From: an uncultured Eubacteriales bacterium
GTDB lineage: Bacteria > Bacillota > Clostridia > Peptostreptococcales > Anaerovoracaceae
Direction: 5' to 3'
Length of the DNA stretch: 54,960 bases
Assembly: GCA_902796965.1 (NCBI GenBank)
Contig: CADBRA010000002.1
Span: 1 to 54,960 of the forward strand
The translations under genes were made by a program, and so were the position numbers. The notes beneath the pieces were generated by a model that saw nothing but the letters and a program-made list of their open reading frames with translations, did no database searches and was not told where the DNA came from. Shown here in pieces: positions 35,389 to 43,458 of the stretch. Each line of letters opens with the position of its first letter. The first letter of the stretch is position 1.

Positions 35389-37269
35389 TTATATATTCTT
35401 TATCTCTTCAAGTATCATGACGCGGCCGGCAGGCACCGCTACAATCTTTCCGAACTCGCTGCCGGTCAGAAAGTCGCGGCACTGTTCATATGCCGTGAGC
35501 TTTAGACTTCGTCTTCCGCTGTTTACGACAGTCATTATTCTCTCATTCCTGTCATATCTTTCAAACGCATACAGACTGCGTACGGCAGCCGTGGTTCTGT
35601 AAGATCCCTCTTTATATACCTCGTGTTCCCTGCGGAACTTTATCAGCATCATCGTCCATGCGATTAGGCGTTTATCTTCATGTCCCCACGGATAACACTG
35701 ACGGTTGAACGGATCTTTGTACCCCTGCATTCCTGCTTCGTCGCCGTAGTATATGCACGGCACTCCTGGCAGCGTCATCTGAAGCACTTCGGCTGCCATG
35801 AACATGCGCGCGGAGCGCTCATATTCGGCGGGCGTCATATGCTCTGCCGCCTGTTCCTCTCTCGACGGATCTGAGCCAAGCTCTTTTCCGCCGAGTACAG
35901 TCAGTATCCGCTCTGTATCATGTGTACCGAGACTGTTCATCAGGCAGTTCACGACTTCTGATGGATAGTTTTCCATTATAGTCTCGACTGTGTTTTTTAT
36001 GAGGACTGCATTTCCATTTTTTATGAATCCAATAACGGCGTTTCTGAAAGGATAATTCATGACCGAATCGAGTTTATCGCCTTCGAAATAATTTTTCCGC
36101 TCACCGTACGACGTTTTATTTGACGCGTCCTCCCATACTTCACCTATGACTGCTGCATCAGACTTTTCCTGTTTGACTGCCGATGTCAGTCTTTCCAGAA
36201 AACTGTTCGGGAGTTCATCAGCGACATCGAGACGCCATCCGGACGCGCCGAGTCTGAGCCAGTGCCGTGCCACACCGTATTCTCCGCATATGAAGTTCAC
36301 ATATGACGGATTCGATTTGTTCAGCTGCGGCAGTGTGTCTATTCCCCACCACGTCTCATAACTGCCGTCTTCTTTGAAATAATACCACTGGCGATAAGGC
36401 GAATCCGGATTGTTCCACGCTCCGTTTCCGCCGTAATGGCCGTATTTATCGAAGTAGACAGAATCCGAACCTGTGTGTGAGAATACGCCATCGCAGATGA
36501 CTTTTATGCCGTATTCGTCTGCCTTTGAGCAGAGTTCGCTGAATTCCTCCTCTGTACCGAACATCGGATCGATCTTCATGTAATCTGCCGTATCATATTT
36601 GTGATTGGAATAAGCTTCGCAGACAGGGCTCAGATATATGCATGTGACACCGAGACTGTAAATATAAGGGAGCTTCTCGATTATGCCTCTGAAATTTCCT
36701 CCGAAAAAGTCATTGTTCAATATCTTTCCGTCAGAATCCGGCTCATAGTTAGGCATACCGCCCCAGTCCCTTCTCGTGATCCTGCCCGGCATCTCGACAT
36801 AGCTTCCGGAGTGATAAAATCGGTCTACAAATATTTGATAGATCACTCCGCCCTCGAGCCACTCTGGCACATCGTATTTTCGCTGATATACAGTCTGCTG
36901 CCAGCTTACAGGCGATTCAGCGATAACTGCACTTCTGCCTGCTGCCGACTTACCGGCTTTTATGAGTCCCTGCTCCGTTCGAATTTCGAAATAATACCAG
37001 TACAGTCCGGTGTCCCAGATTGGAAATTCCGTCTCCCATACGCTGATTATGCTCCGGTCCTCTATGCCTTCCACCGGCCGCATGTCATACCGCGCTTCGC
37101 TGCCGTTTTTATCGAATCTGACTACAGCGCAGGCTCCGTGCGCATCAATATCAGCGCTCACCGCTATCCTCAGTCTGAGAGTTTCGCCAGACTTCATCGC
37201 TCCGAAAGGTTTTTTGTGCCATTCTTCTCCGGAATCAAATATCACCTGTTGTGTACTGTTAAGCAGCAT
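35389..37269 (-). CDS. GH13 alpha-amylase/neopullulanase-like enzyme
   Basis: 626 aa. N-terminal beta-rich domain (about 1-125, CBM34-like), then the GH13 barrel from VIYQIFVDRFYHSG. Calcium/substrate region DGVFSHTG, nucleophile Asp in GWRLDVADE, acid/base Glu in VIGEVWED, and third Asp in SLGTHDTERI are present, with a C-terminal beta domain. No signal peptide, so cytoplasmic. Its ATG follows the glgD stop with zero spacing, tying it to glycogen metabolism; it may debranch or hydrolyse glycogen-derived dextrins, since no glgX is present. Exact specificity cannot be told from sequence. Confidence 0.88.
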   Translation of the reverse strand: MLLNSTQQVIFDSGEEWHKKPFGAMKSGETLRLRIAVSADIDAHGACAVVRFDKNGSEARYDMRPVEGIEDRSIISVWETEFPIWDTGLYWYYFEIRTEQGLIKAGKSAAGRSAVIAESPVSWQQTVYQRKYDVPEWLEGGVIYQIFVDRFYHSGSYVEMPGRITRRDWGGMPNYEPDSDGKILNNDFFGGNFRGIIEKLPYIYSLGVTCIYLSPVCEAYSNHKYDTADYMKIDPMFGTEEEFSELCSKADEYGIKVICDGVFSHTGSDSVYFDKYGHYGGNGAWNNPDSPYRQWYYFKEDGSYETWWGIDTLPQLNKSNPSYVNFICGEYGVARHWLRLGASGWRLDVADELPNSFLERLTSAVKQEKSDAAVIGEVWEDASNKTSYGERKNYFEGDKLDSVMNYPFRNAVIGFIKNGNAVLIKNTVETIMENYPSEVVNCLMNSLGTHDTERILTVLGGKELGSDPSREEQAAEHMTPAEYERSARMFMAAEVLQMTLPGVPCIYYGDEAGMQGYKDPFNRQCYPWGHEDKRLIAWTMMLIKFRREHEVYKEGSYRTTAAVRSLYAFERYDRNERIMTVVNSGRRSLKLTAYEQCRDFLTGSEFGKIVAVPAGRVMILEEIKNI

Positions 37270-38388
37270 CTATATCCGCTCGTTTCTTTCCGCTATAAAT
37301 GGATGCGTAATGTATCCCGACAACCTGCATCTTGAGCCTATAGACACGTTCTTGTCGAGAATCGCGTAATTGAGAGACGCCCCTTCGGAAACAGAAGAGT
37401 TCTGCATTATTATGCAATGATCGATGTCGGCGTTTCTTGATATATGTACGCCTCTGAATATTATCGAATTCCTGACTCTTCCGTCTATTTCTGCTCCCGA
37501 TGAAATCAGAGCATTTGATACGCACGCTTCTGGCCCGTATTTCGTAGGAGGACTGTCCTTTATCTTTGTCACAACAGGACCGTTCTGATTCTTGAAAATC
37601 GCAGAACGAACATATGGATCCAGCAGCGCCATGCTGCTGACAAGATAATCCTCTACCGTGTTTATTATCGAAACAGTTTCTTCGACCGGGAAAGCGCACA
37701 TCTCGCCTTTTTTTATCATCGGGTCGAAAAAGTCACGTCTCAGGCTGAACTTGTTTTCCTCTATTGCTTCGCTTACTATCCGCTGAAGTTCATCTCTGCT
37801 CATCACGAATGTATTCAGAGAATAGTACATTCCATCAGGTTTCTCGAGCGATTCTTCAGCTCTTCTTATCACATTGTTTTCGTCAAATCCGACGTAGCGT
37901 CTCTTGAATCTGCTGCCGACTATCGGATTTTCTGCGCAGAGCAGCGAAATCCGCGCGCCGCTTCTTATATGGCAGTCGAGAAGTTTAGCGAAATTCATTG
38001 AGCCTACTTTTCCGGCGCTCGTAATTAAAACGAAATCCTCTTTCAGGTCGTTGAGGAATGTTCTATTTGCTATCAGGCCCTCCAGCCTGTTTTGATATAC
38101 GGTATCGGTATTGTCTTTTGTTGCAAAAGGCGGAAGTATCTGAAGTCCGCCGTTCTTTCTGTCAAGATCCCACTGCATCCCTGAGCCTACGTGATTCATG
38201 AGGCTGTGATAGTTTTTTCTGACTATGATGCCTACATTTCTGATGCCTGAATTGACCATATTCGAAAGAGGAAAATCTATCAGGCGGTATCTCGCGCCGT
38301 ATGGAACAGCAGCAAAAGTCCGTTCTTTAAGAAGCCCGTCAAGGTCGACGTCATGTTCATCAGAAAATATTATTCCAGCTGATTTCAT
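37270..38388 (-). CDS. glgD: GlgD, regulatory subunit of ADP-glucose pyrophosphorylase
   Basis: 372 aa. Nucleotidyltransferase fold with C-terminal left-handed beta-helix. It keeps YRLIDFPLSNMVNSGI but lacks the pyrophosphorylase loop GGxGxRLxPLT at the N terminus, where it reads GIIFSDEHDVDLDGLLKERT, as expected for the non-catalytic GlgD that raises GlgC activity in Bacillota. SD GGGGG. It follows glgC by 14 nt and abuts the amylase gene. Confidence 0.95.
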   Translation of the reverse strand: MKSAGIIFSDEHDVDLDGLLKERTFAAVPYGARYRLIDFPLSNMVNSGIRNVGIIVRKNYHSLMNHVGSGMQWDLDRKNGGLQILPPFATKDNTDTVYQNRLEGLIANRTFLNDLKEDFVLITSAGKVGSMNFAKLLDCHIRSGARISLLCAENPIVGSRFKRRYVGFDENNVIRRAEESLEKPDGMYYSLNTFVMSRDELQRIVSEAIEENKFSLRRDFFDPMIKKGEMCAFPVEETVSIINTVEDYLVSSMALLDPYVRSAIFKNQNGPVVTKIKDSPPTKYGPEACVSNALISSGAEIDGRVRNSIIFRGVHISRNADIDHCIIMQNSSVSEGASLNYAILDKNVSIGSRCRLSGYITHPFIAERNERI

Positions 38389-38402
38389 TTCCCTGACCCC
38401 CT

Positions 38403-39629
38403 CTAAATATCCTGCATGACAACGCTTCCGGCCTTTACGTTCTGCCCTCCGCTTATATTTATATTATCTGCAGCAACCGTCAGGATTTTTCCGTCCGAAA
38501 GCCGCGTCTTGCCGTTTTCGTAGTCCTGGTCCGACGTGCCTATATGCGCTTCATCACCAATCTCTGTATTGTCTGATATGATGGCATGGTCAAGCACTGC
38601 TCCTCTGCGTATAATCGCACCCGAAAGCAATATACTGTCCTTGACCACTGCACCTTTTTCCACTATTACCTTGCTGAACAGCACAGAATGATCGACCGTT
38701 CCGTCGATTTCACAGCCGTCGCCTATTATTGATTTTCTGACATTTCCGTTTGTGCCTATATATTGAGGATAGACGAAATCATGTCTGAAATAGATTCTCC
38801 ATCCCGGATCATCAAGAATAAGCTTTTCTGAATCAGGGCCCTGCATTTCTATCGCATCCATATTAGCTTCCCAGTATGAATTCAGCGTGCCGACATCGCG
38901 CCAGTACCCCTTGTACAAATGCGCGAACATCCTGCATCCGTCGCCGAGCATATCAGGAATGATGTTCTTTCCGAAATCGTGTGCCGAATCTGTCTTCCTG
39001 GCGTCAGCCGCAAGATATTTATAAAGCTTGTCAGCATTGAAAATATATACACCCATCGAAGCCTGTGTGCTCTTTGGGTGAGTGGGTTTTTCCTCAAATT
39101 CGACGATTCTGCCGTCGGAATCTGTGTTCATAATGCCGAAACGGCTCGCTTCCTCGATCGGTACATCTATGACTGCGATCGTGCAGTCAGCTTCGTTTTT
39201 TTTGTGTTCCTGAAGCATGATGTTGTAATTCATCTTGTATATGTGGTCACCTGACAGCACAAGCACATATTTTGCTCCATACTTTTTTATAAAATTCATA
39301 TGCTGATATATAGAATCAGCAGTGCCCTCAAACCACGTGGCATCATGTTCAGTCAAATACGGTGTGAGCACGTGCAGCCCGCCGAATTTAATGTCCATAT
39401 CCCACGGATCGCCCTGCCCCAAATATGCGTTCAGATCCTGAGGTCTGTACTGCGTCAGCACTCCTACTGTATCTATACCCGAGTTGATACAGTTTGACAG
39501 AGGAAAATCTATAATACGGTAAAGGGCGCCGAATGGAACCGAAGGCTTTGCGGTGCTCCGCGTAAGCGGCATCAGGCGGCTCCCCTGCCCTCCGGCCAGC
39601 AGCATTGCGACGCATTCTTTATTCTTCAT
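38403..39629 (-). CDS. glgC: glucose-1-phosphate adenylyltransferase
   Basis: 408 aa from the ATG at 39629 with AGGAG 6 nt upstream. Makes ADP-glucose from glucose-1-P and ATP, the committed step of glycogen synthesis. [14 protein letters not shown] is the nucleotide loop; [23 protein letters not shown] and LSGDHIYKM are catalytic segments; the C-terminal beta-helix carries hexapeptide-type repeats ([14 protein letters not shown]...). Second gene of the glgB operon, 88 nt after glgB. Confidence 0.97.
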   Translation of the reverse strand: MKNKECVAMLLAGGQGSRLMPLTRSTAKPSVPFGALYRIIDFPLSNCINSGIDTVGVLTQYRPQDLNAYLGQGDPWDMDIKFGGLHVLTPYLTEHDATWFEGTADSIYQHMNFIKKYGAKYVLVLSGDHIYKMNYNIMLQEHKKNEADCTIAVIDVPIEEASRFGIMNTDSDGRIVEFEEKPTHPKSTQASMGVYIFNADKLYKYLAADARKTDSAHDFGKNIIPDMLGDGCRMFAHLYKGYWRDVGTLNSYWEANMDAIEMQGPDSEKLILDDPGWRIYFRHDFVYPQYIGTNGNVRKSIIGDGCEIDGTVDHSVLFSKVIVEKGAVVKDSILLSGAIIRRGAVLDHAIISDNTEIGDEAHIGTSDQDYENGKTRLSDGKILTVAADNINISGGQNVKAGSVVMQDI

Positions 39630-39717
39630 CTCACACTCCTGATAAATCAAAAAACAACTTTCTGCAGCAATATATTATCAGCTCTCTTTGTACACGTGAT
39701 TTCAAGGGCCGCCGTTA

Positions 39718-41679
39718 TCATACGGACTTCTTGCTTCCTCTCCGTTTTGAAGACGCTGACGGCGCCCGCCATGAGAGGACAGCGCCTGACAGCGCCGGCA
39801 GTGCGATTGTTATGTGCTGATCAAAGCCATTGCACTCTCCGCTGCGTGCACTGTATGTCTTTCTAGTTCTCATTCCAGTTCCGCCGTATTCTTCATCGTC
39901 CGAATCGAGCGTTCTCTCGTATCTCCCCTTAAAAGGCACACCTATATCGTACTCAGGAAAATCCTTTCCTGACAGATTGAGAACAACTACTTCCACTCTT
40001 GGCCGTTCTCCCGTGTCGTCAGTACGGTAATATGAAAAAGTGTTGTCCTCAGCGTTGTCAGCATCTATCCACGCATACCCTTCCATGCTGTCATCGCGTT
40101 TCCAGAGTGCTGAATGCCTCTTGTAAAAGTGATTTATCTTCCTTACAAACGACTGCATCTGCCTGTGACTGTCATAATCGAGCAGCATCCAGTCGAGCTC
40201 GCGCTTTTCATCCCATTCTATGAACTGTCCGAATTCGCATCCCATGAAGAGAAGCTTCTTGCCCGGATGCGTTATCATATATATGTAGAAAGCACGCAGC
40301 CCCGCAAATTTACGGTCGTATTCGCCCGGCATCTTGTCCAGCAGCGACTTCTTTCCGTGCACGACCTCATCATGTGATACAGGAAGTATATAATTTTCAC
40401 TGTAAGCGTAAGTTATTGAAAATGTAAGTTTATTGTGAATTCCGCTTCTGAATATCGGATCTGTCTGGAAATACTCAAGGCTGTCGTTCATCCAGCCCAT
40501 ATTCCACTTGAAATTGAATCCCAGACCGCCCGTTTCAGGCGGTTTTGTGACAAGGGGCCAGTCTGTCGATTCCTCTGCGGCCATTATCACACCCGGAAAT
40601 GCCGTGAGGATCTCCTTGTTGAGAATCTGAAGGAAATGTACAGCTTCAAGGTTCTCTCTGCCGCCGTTCCGGTTAGGATGCCACTCCCCGTCTCCTCTGC
40701 CGTAGTCGAGGTAGAGCATTGCGGCGACCGCATCTACTCTGAGCCCGTCGATATGATAGACATCACAATAGAAGAACGCGCTCGAAATCAAGAAGCTTAT
40801 CACTTCTTTTCTTCCAAAGTCAAAAGCTCTCGTCGCCCATTCTCTGTATTCCATGCGCAGAGGATCGCTGTCCTCGTAGAGCGGGTGTCCGTCGAATTCT
40901 ACCAGTCCGTGTGCATCTTTTGGAAAATGAGCCGGAACCCAGTCCATTATGACGCCTATCTTATTTTTGTGGGCTGTTTCCACAAAATACATGAAATCCT
41001 CAGGCTTTCCATAGCGTGATGTCACACTGTAGTATCCAGTGACCTGATAGCCCCATGAGCCTTCATAAGGATATTCCATAAGCGGCATCAGCTCGATATG
41101 TGTGTATCCCATGTCCTTTACATATGGGATCAATATGTCGGCAAGCTCTCGGTATGAATATGGATTTCCGTCACCATCATGCTTCCATGAACCGAAATGA
41201 ACCTCATAAATATTGATCGGCTCGCGCCTGAGATCCCGGCTTCTCCGATCGCTCATCCATTTTTTGTCTTTCCACGGATATCCCCAGGCAATGTCGCTTA
41301 TGCGCGAAGCCTTCTGTCCGCTTTCATCCGCTGCGTTTTTTTCGCTCTCGAATGCAAAAGGATCGGCCTTATAAAGGAAACGCCCGTCGTCAGTCTCTAT
41401 GACATATTTGTAAAGATCTCCGACATGCGCGTGTTCGAGCACAGCCTCCCATATGCCAGAGTCGTCATGCAGCCGCTTCATCGGATCGGCAGATATATCC
41501 CAGCCGTTGAAATCACCTGCTACCGCTACAGATACAGCTCTCGGCGCCCACACACGGAAGCGTATGCCGTCAGGCTCACCGTCACCTGTTGAATGAGCGC
41601 CGAAATAATCATAACTTCTGAAATCTCTGCCCTGATGAAACAGATACTTGTGTTTGCTGTCACCTGTTCTGTCAGCCAT
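39718..41679 (-). CDS. glgB: 1,4-alpha-glucan branching enzyme
   Basis: 653 aa from the ATG at 41679 (SD GGAGGGG 7 nt upstream); the in-frame ATG at 41694 overlaps that SD. GH13 subfamily with N-terminal CBM48 (about 40-125, FRVWAPRAVSVAVAGDFNGW). Nucleophile Asp in DGLRVDAVAAMLY, acid/base Glu in IMAAEESTDWP, and LPVSHDEVVHGKKSLL after it. Adds alpha-1,6 branches to glycogen. First gene of glgB-glgC-glgD-amylase, divergent from glgA. Confidence 0.97.
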   Translation of the reverse strand: MADRTGDSKHKYLFHQGRDFRSYDYFGAHSTGDGEPDGIRFRVWAPRAVSVAVAGDFNGWDISADPMKRLHDDSGIWEAVLEHAHVGDLYKYVIETDDGRFLYKADPFAFESEKNAADESGQKASRISDIAWGYPWKDKKWMSDRRSRDLRREPINIYEVHFGSWKHDGDGNPYSYRELADILIPYVKDMGYTHIELMPLMEYPYEGSWGYQVTGYYSVTSRYGKPEDFMYFVETAHKNKIGVIMDWVPAHFPKDAHGLVEFDGHPLYEDSDPLRMEYREWATRAFDFGRKEVISFLISSAFFYCDVYHIDGLRVDAVAAMLYLDYGRGDGEWHPNRNGGRENLEAVHFLQILNKEILTAFPGVIMAAEESTDWPLVTKPPETGGLGFNFKWNMGWMNDSLEYFQTDPIFRSGIHNKLTFSITYAYSENYILPVSHDEVVHGKKSLLDKMPGEYDRKFAGLRAFYIYMITHPGKKLLFMGCEFGQFIEWDEKRELDWMLLDYDSHRQMQSFVRKINHFYKRHSALWKRDDSMEGYAWIDADNAEDNTFSYYRTDDTGERPRVEVVVLNLSGKDFPEYDIGVPFKGRYERTLDSDDEEYGGTGMRTRKTYSARSGECNGFDQHITIALPALSGAVLSWRAPSASSKRRGSKKSV

Positions 41680-41727
41680 ATCAATCCCCTCCATTCCGGC
41701 GTAATGAGTTCTCCCTTCTGTATTTTC

Positions 41728-41756
41728 ATTATATAATCCAGCCGCCCTCTGTTCAA
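41728..41756 (-). promoter_or_regulatory. glgB operon promoter
   Basis: Minus strand TTGAAC, 17 nt, TATAAT. Its -35 box ends at 41756, directly against the -35 box of the glgA promoter. Confidence 0.75.
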
Positions 41757-41785
41757 TAGACTGCTTTTCCCATTTGTGCTATAAT
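41757..41785 (+). promoter_or_regulatory. glgA-glgP promoter
   Basis: Plus strand TAGACT, 17 nt, TATAAT with TGC before it (extended -10). Its -35 box starts at 41757, with no base between it and the glgB -35 box. Confidence 0.7.
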
Positions 41786-41823
41786 TCCAGCATCATAAAG
41801 AGTGTATACAGGAGGCAGAAATT

Positions 41824-43284
41824 ATGACAGCAGAAGGCAGAAGCAAAGAAGCTCCCGGCGGTACGATCCGCATCCTATTCTGTACGCCTGAAGTGTCTCC
41901 GTTTTCAGGCACGGGAGGACTCGGCGAGGTTTCCGGCTCACTGCCGGCAGCTTTAAACGGACTTGCCGATAACAAAATAGAATGCCGCGTGATATCGCCT
42001 CTTTACGGAAATATCTCTGACGAATACCGTAAAGACATGAAATTTTTAGGCTGCAAAGACATCCCTGTATCATGGCGCATGAAATACATGGGTGTCTTCA
42101 GCCTCAAACGCGGCAGCGTAATATATTATTTCATAGATAATGAAGAATATTTCAAAAGAGACGGCTTATACGGCTATTATGACGACTGCGAACGGTTTGC
42201 GTTCTTCAGCCGCGCTGTATTTGAATCCATTGAATTCACAGGATTCATCCCCGATATAATGCATGCTAATGACTGGCAGACAGCTCTCGTTCCCGTATAT
42301 CAGGACGCGATATATCACCGGCAGTTCATGTCAACGATATTCACAATACACAACATCGAATATCAGGGATATTACGGCACAGAAGTCATAAGCGACGTCA
42401 TCGGACTGCCTGCAGGCGCAGAGCACCTGCTCGAGTTCAACGGCGGAGCAAATCTGATAAAAGGCGGAATAGACACAGCAAACGTAGTTACTACAGTTAG
42501 TCCGACATACGCTGACGAACTCAGTTATCCGTTCTTTGCCTACGGCCTCGACGAAATAATAAACAGAGCGAAGCACAAAATGACAGGTATTCTTAACGGA
42601 ATAGACACAAAGACATACGATCCGGCTCACGACAGGTACACAGCCGCGCCTTACAGCGCTCGCAGCACTGCAGGCAAAAAAACGTGCAAAGAAGCGATGA
42701 TCGCCGATGCAGGCCTGCCCGACAGCGGAACGCCGCTCGTAGCTGTAATCAGCAGGCTCGTAGCTGCAAAAGGCATCGACCTCATACGCGGCACAATGGA
42801 TGGTCTTCTCGGCGGCCGCGATTTTCAGCTCATCATACTTGGCACTGGTGACTATGAATACGAAGATTACTTCAGATATCTTGAGTCAAAATATCCAGAC
42901 AGAGTCAGAGCATACATCACGTTCAATTCCTCTCTGTCGCACAAGCTCTATTCAGCGTCAGACATATTCCTGATGCCGTCAAAGACAGAGCCATGCGGCC
43001 TGTCACAGATGATCGCTATGCGCTACGGCACAGTGCCGGTGGTCAGAGCGACAGGCGGCCTCAGAGACTCTGTACTCGACTGCACGCTCGGCGACGGAAC
43101 AGGTTTCGTATTCGAAAACTACGATATGGCTTCGTTTGCCGACGCTATGCTCAGAGCGCTCGCTCTCTATAACGACAAAAGCAGCTGGAACGCACTCGTT
43201 AAACACGACCTCAAGCAGGATTTCAGCTGGAAAAAATCAGCACTCGAATACGTGAAATTATACGAACGCACAGCCCAAAAATAA
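41824..43284 (+). CDS. glgA: glycogen synthase (ADP-glucose type)
   Basis: 486 aa, GT5. Extends alpha-1,4 chains from ADP-glucose. GT5 N-terminal domain begins RILFCTPEVSPFSGTGGLGEVSG; the usual KTGGL motif here reads GTGGL, so the Lys implicated in ADP-glucose binding is replaced. Other motifs: HANDWQTALVP, IHNIEYQGYYG, LNGIDTKTYDP, SRLVAAKGIDL, and the GT-B catalytic Glu in SKTEPCGLSQM followed by ATGGLRDSV. SD AGGAGG 8 nt upstream. Confidence 0.95.
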   Translation: MTAEGRSKEAPGGTIRILFCTPEVSPFSGTGGLGEVSGSLPAALNGLADNKIECRVISPLYGNISDEYRKDMKFLGCKDIPVSWRMKYMGVFSLKRGSVIYYFIDNEEYFKRDGLYGYYDDCERFAFFSRAVFESIEFTGFIPDIMHANDWQTALVPVYQDAIYHRQFMSTIFTIHNIEYQGYYGTEVISDVIGLPAGAEHLLEFNGGANLIKGGIDTANVVTTVSPTYADELSYPFFAYGLDEIINRAKHKMTGILNGIDTKTYDPAHDRYTAAPYSARSTAGKKTCKEAMIADAGLPDSGTPLVAVISRLVAAKGIDLIRGTMDGLLGGRDFQLIILGTGDYEYEDYFRYLESKYPDRVRAYITFNSSLSHKLYSASDIFLMPSKTEPCGLSQMIAMRYGTVPVVRATGGLRDSVLDCTLGDGTGFVFENYDMASFADAMLRALALYNDKSSWNALVKHDLKQDFSWKKSALEYVKLYERTAQK

Positions 43285-43298
43285 AATCACTCATCTGC

Positions 43299-43313
43299 GC
43301 CGGCTCCGCCGGC
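43299..43313. repeat. TCC/GGA-loop palindrome copy (43299)
   Basis: GCCGGC-TCC-GCCGGC, 15 nt after the glgA stop; further GC-rich hairpins follow (43319-43370), including CCGTAT-GA-ATACGG and CGAG-GG-CTCG. None has a T-run, so glgA-glgP read-through is likely. Confidence 0.65.
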
Positions 43314-43458
43314 ATATGCGGCCGCCCGTATGAATACGGCCGCAGGTGTGCCTGCGAGGGCTCGCATATCTCGCTTTTACTTAATTTTCATCTATTTGAA
43401 CCGGCTGACGGCGCATCGTAGCGCGTATTACATAAAGGGAAAAAGGAAAGAGATAATC

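Noticed and set aside
43330..43458. N-terminal extension of GlgP by 43 residues
   Set aside because: The extension is encoded by hairpin-rich intergenic DNA; the family N terminus and an SD-like sequence fit the ATG at 43459.
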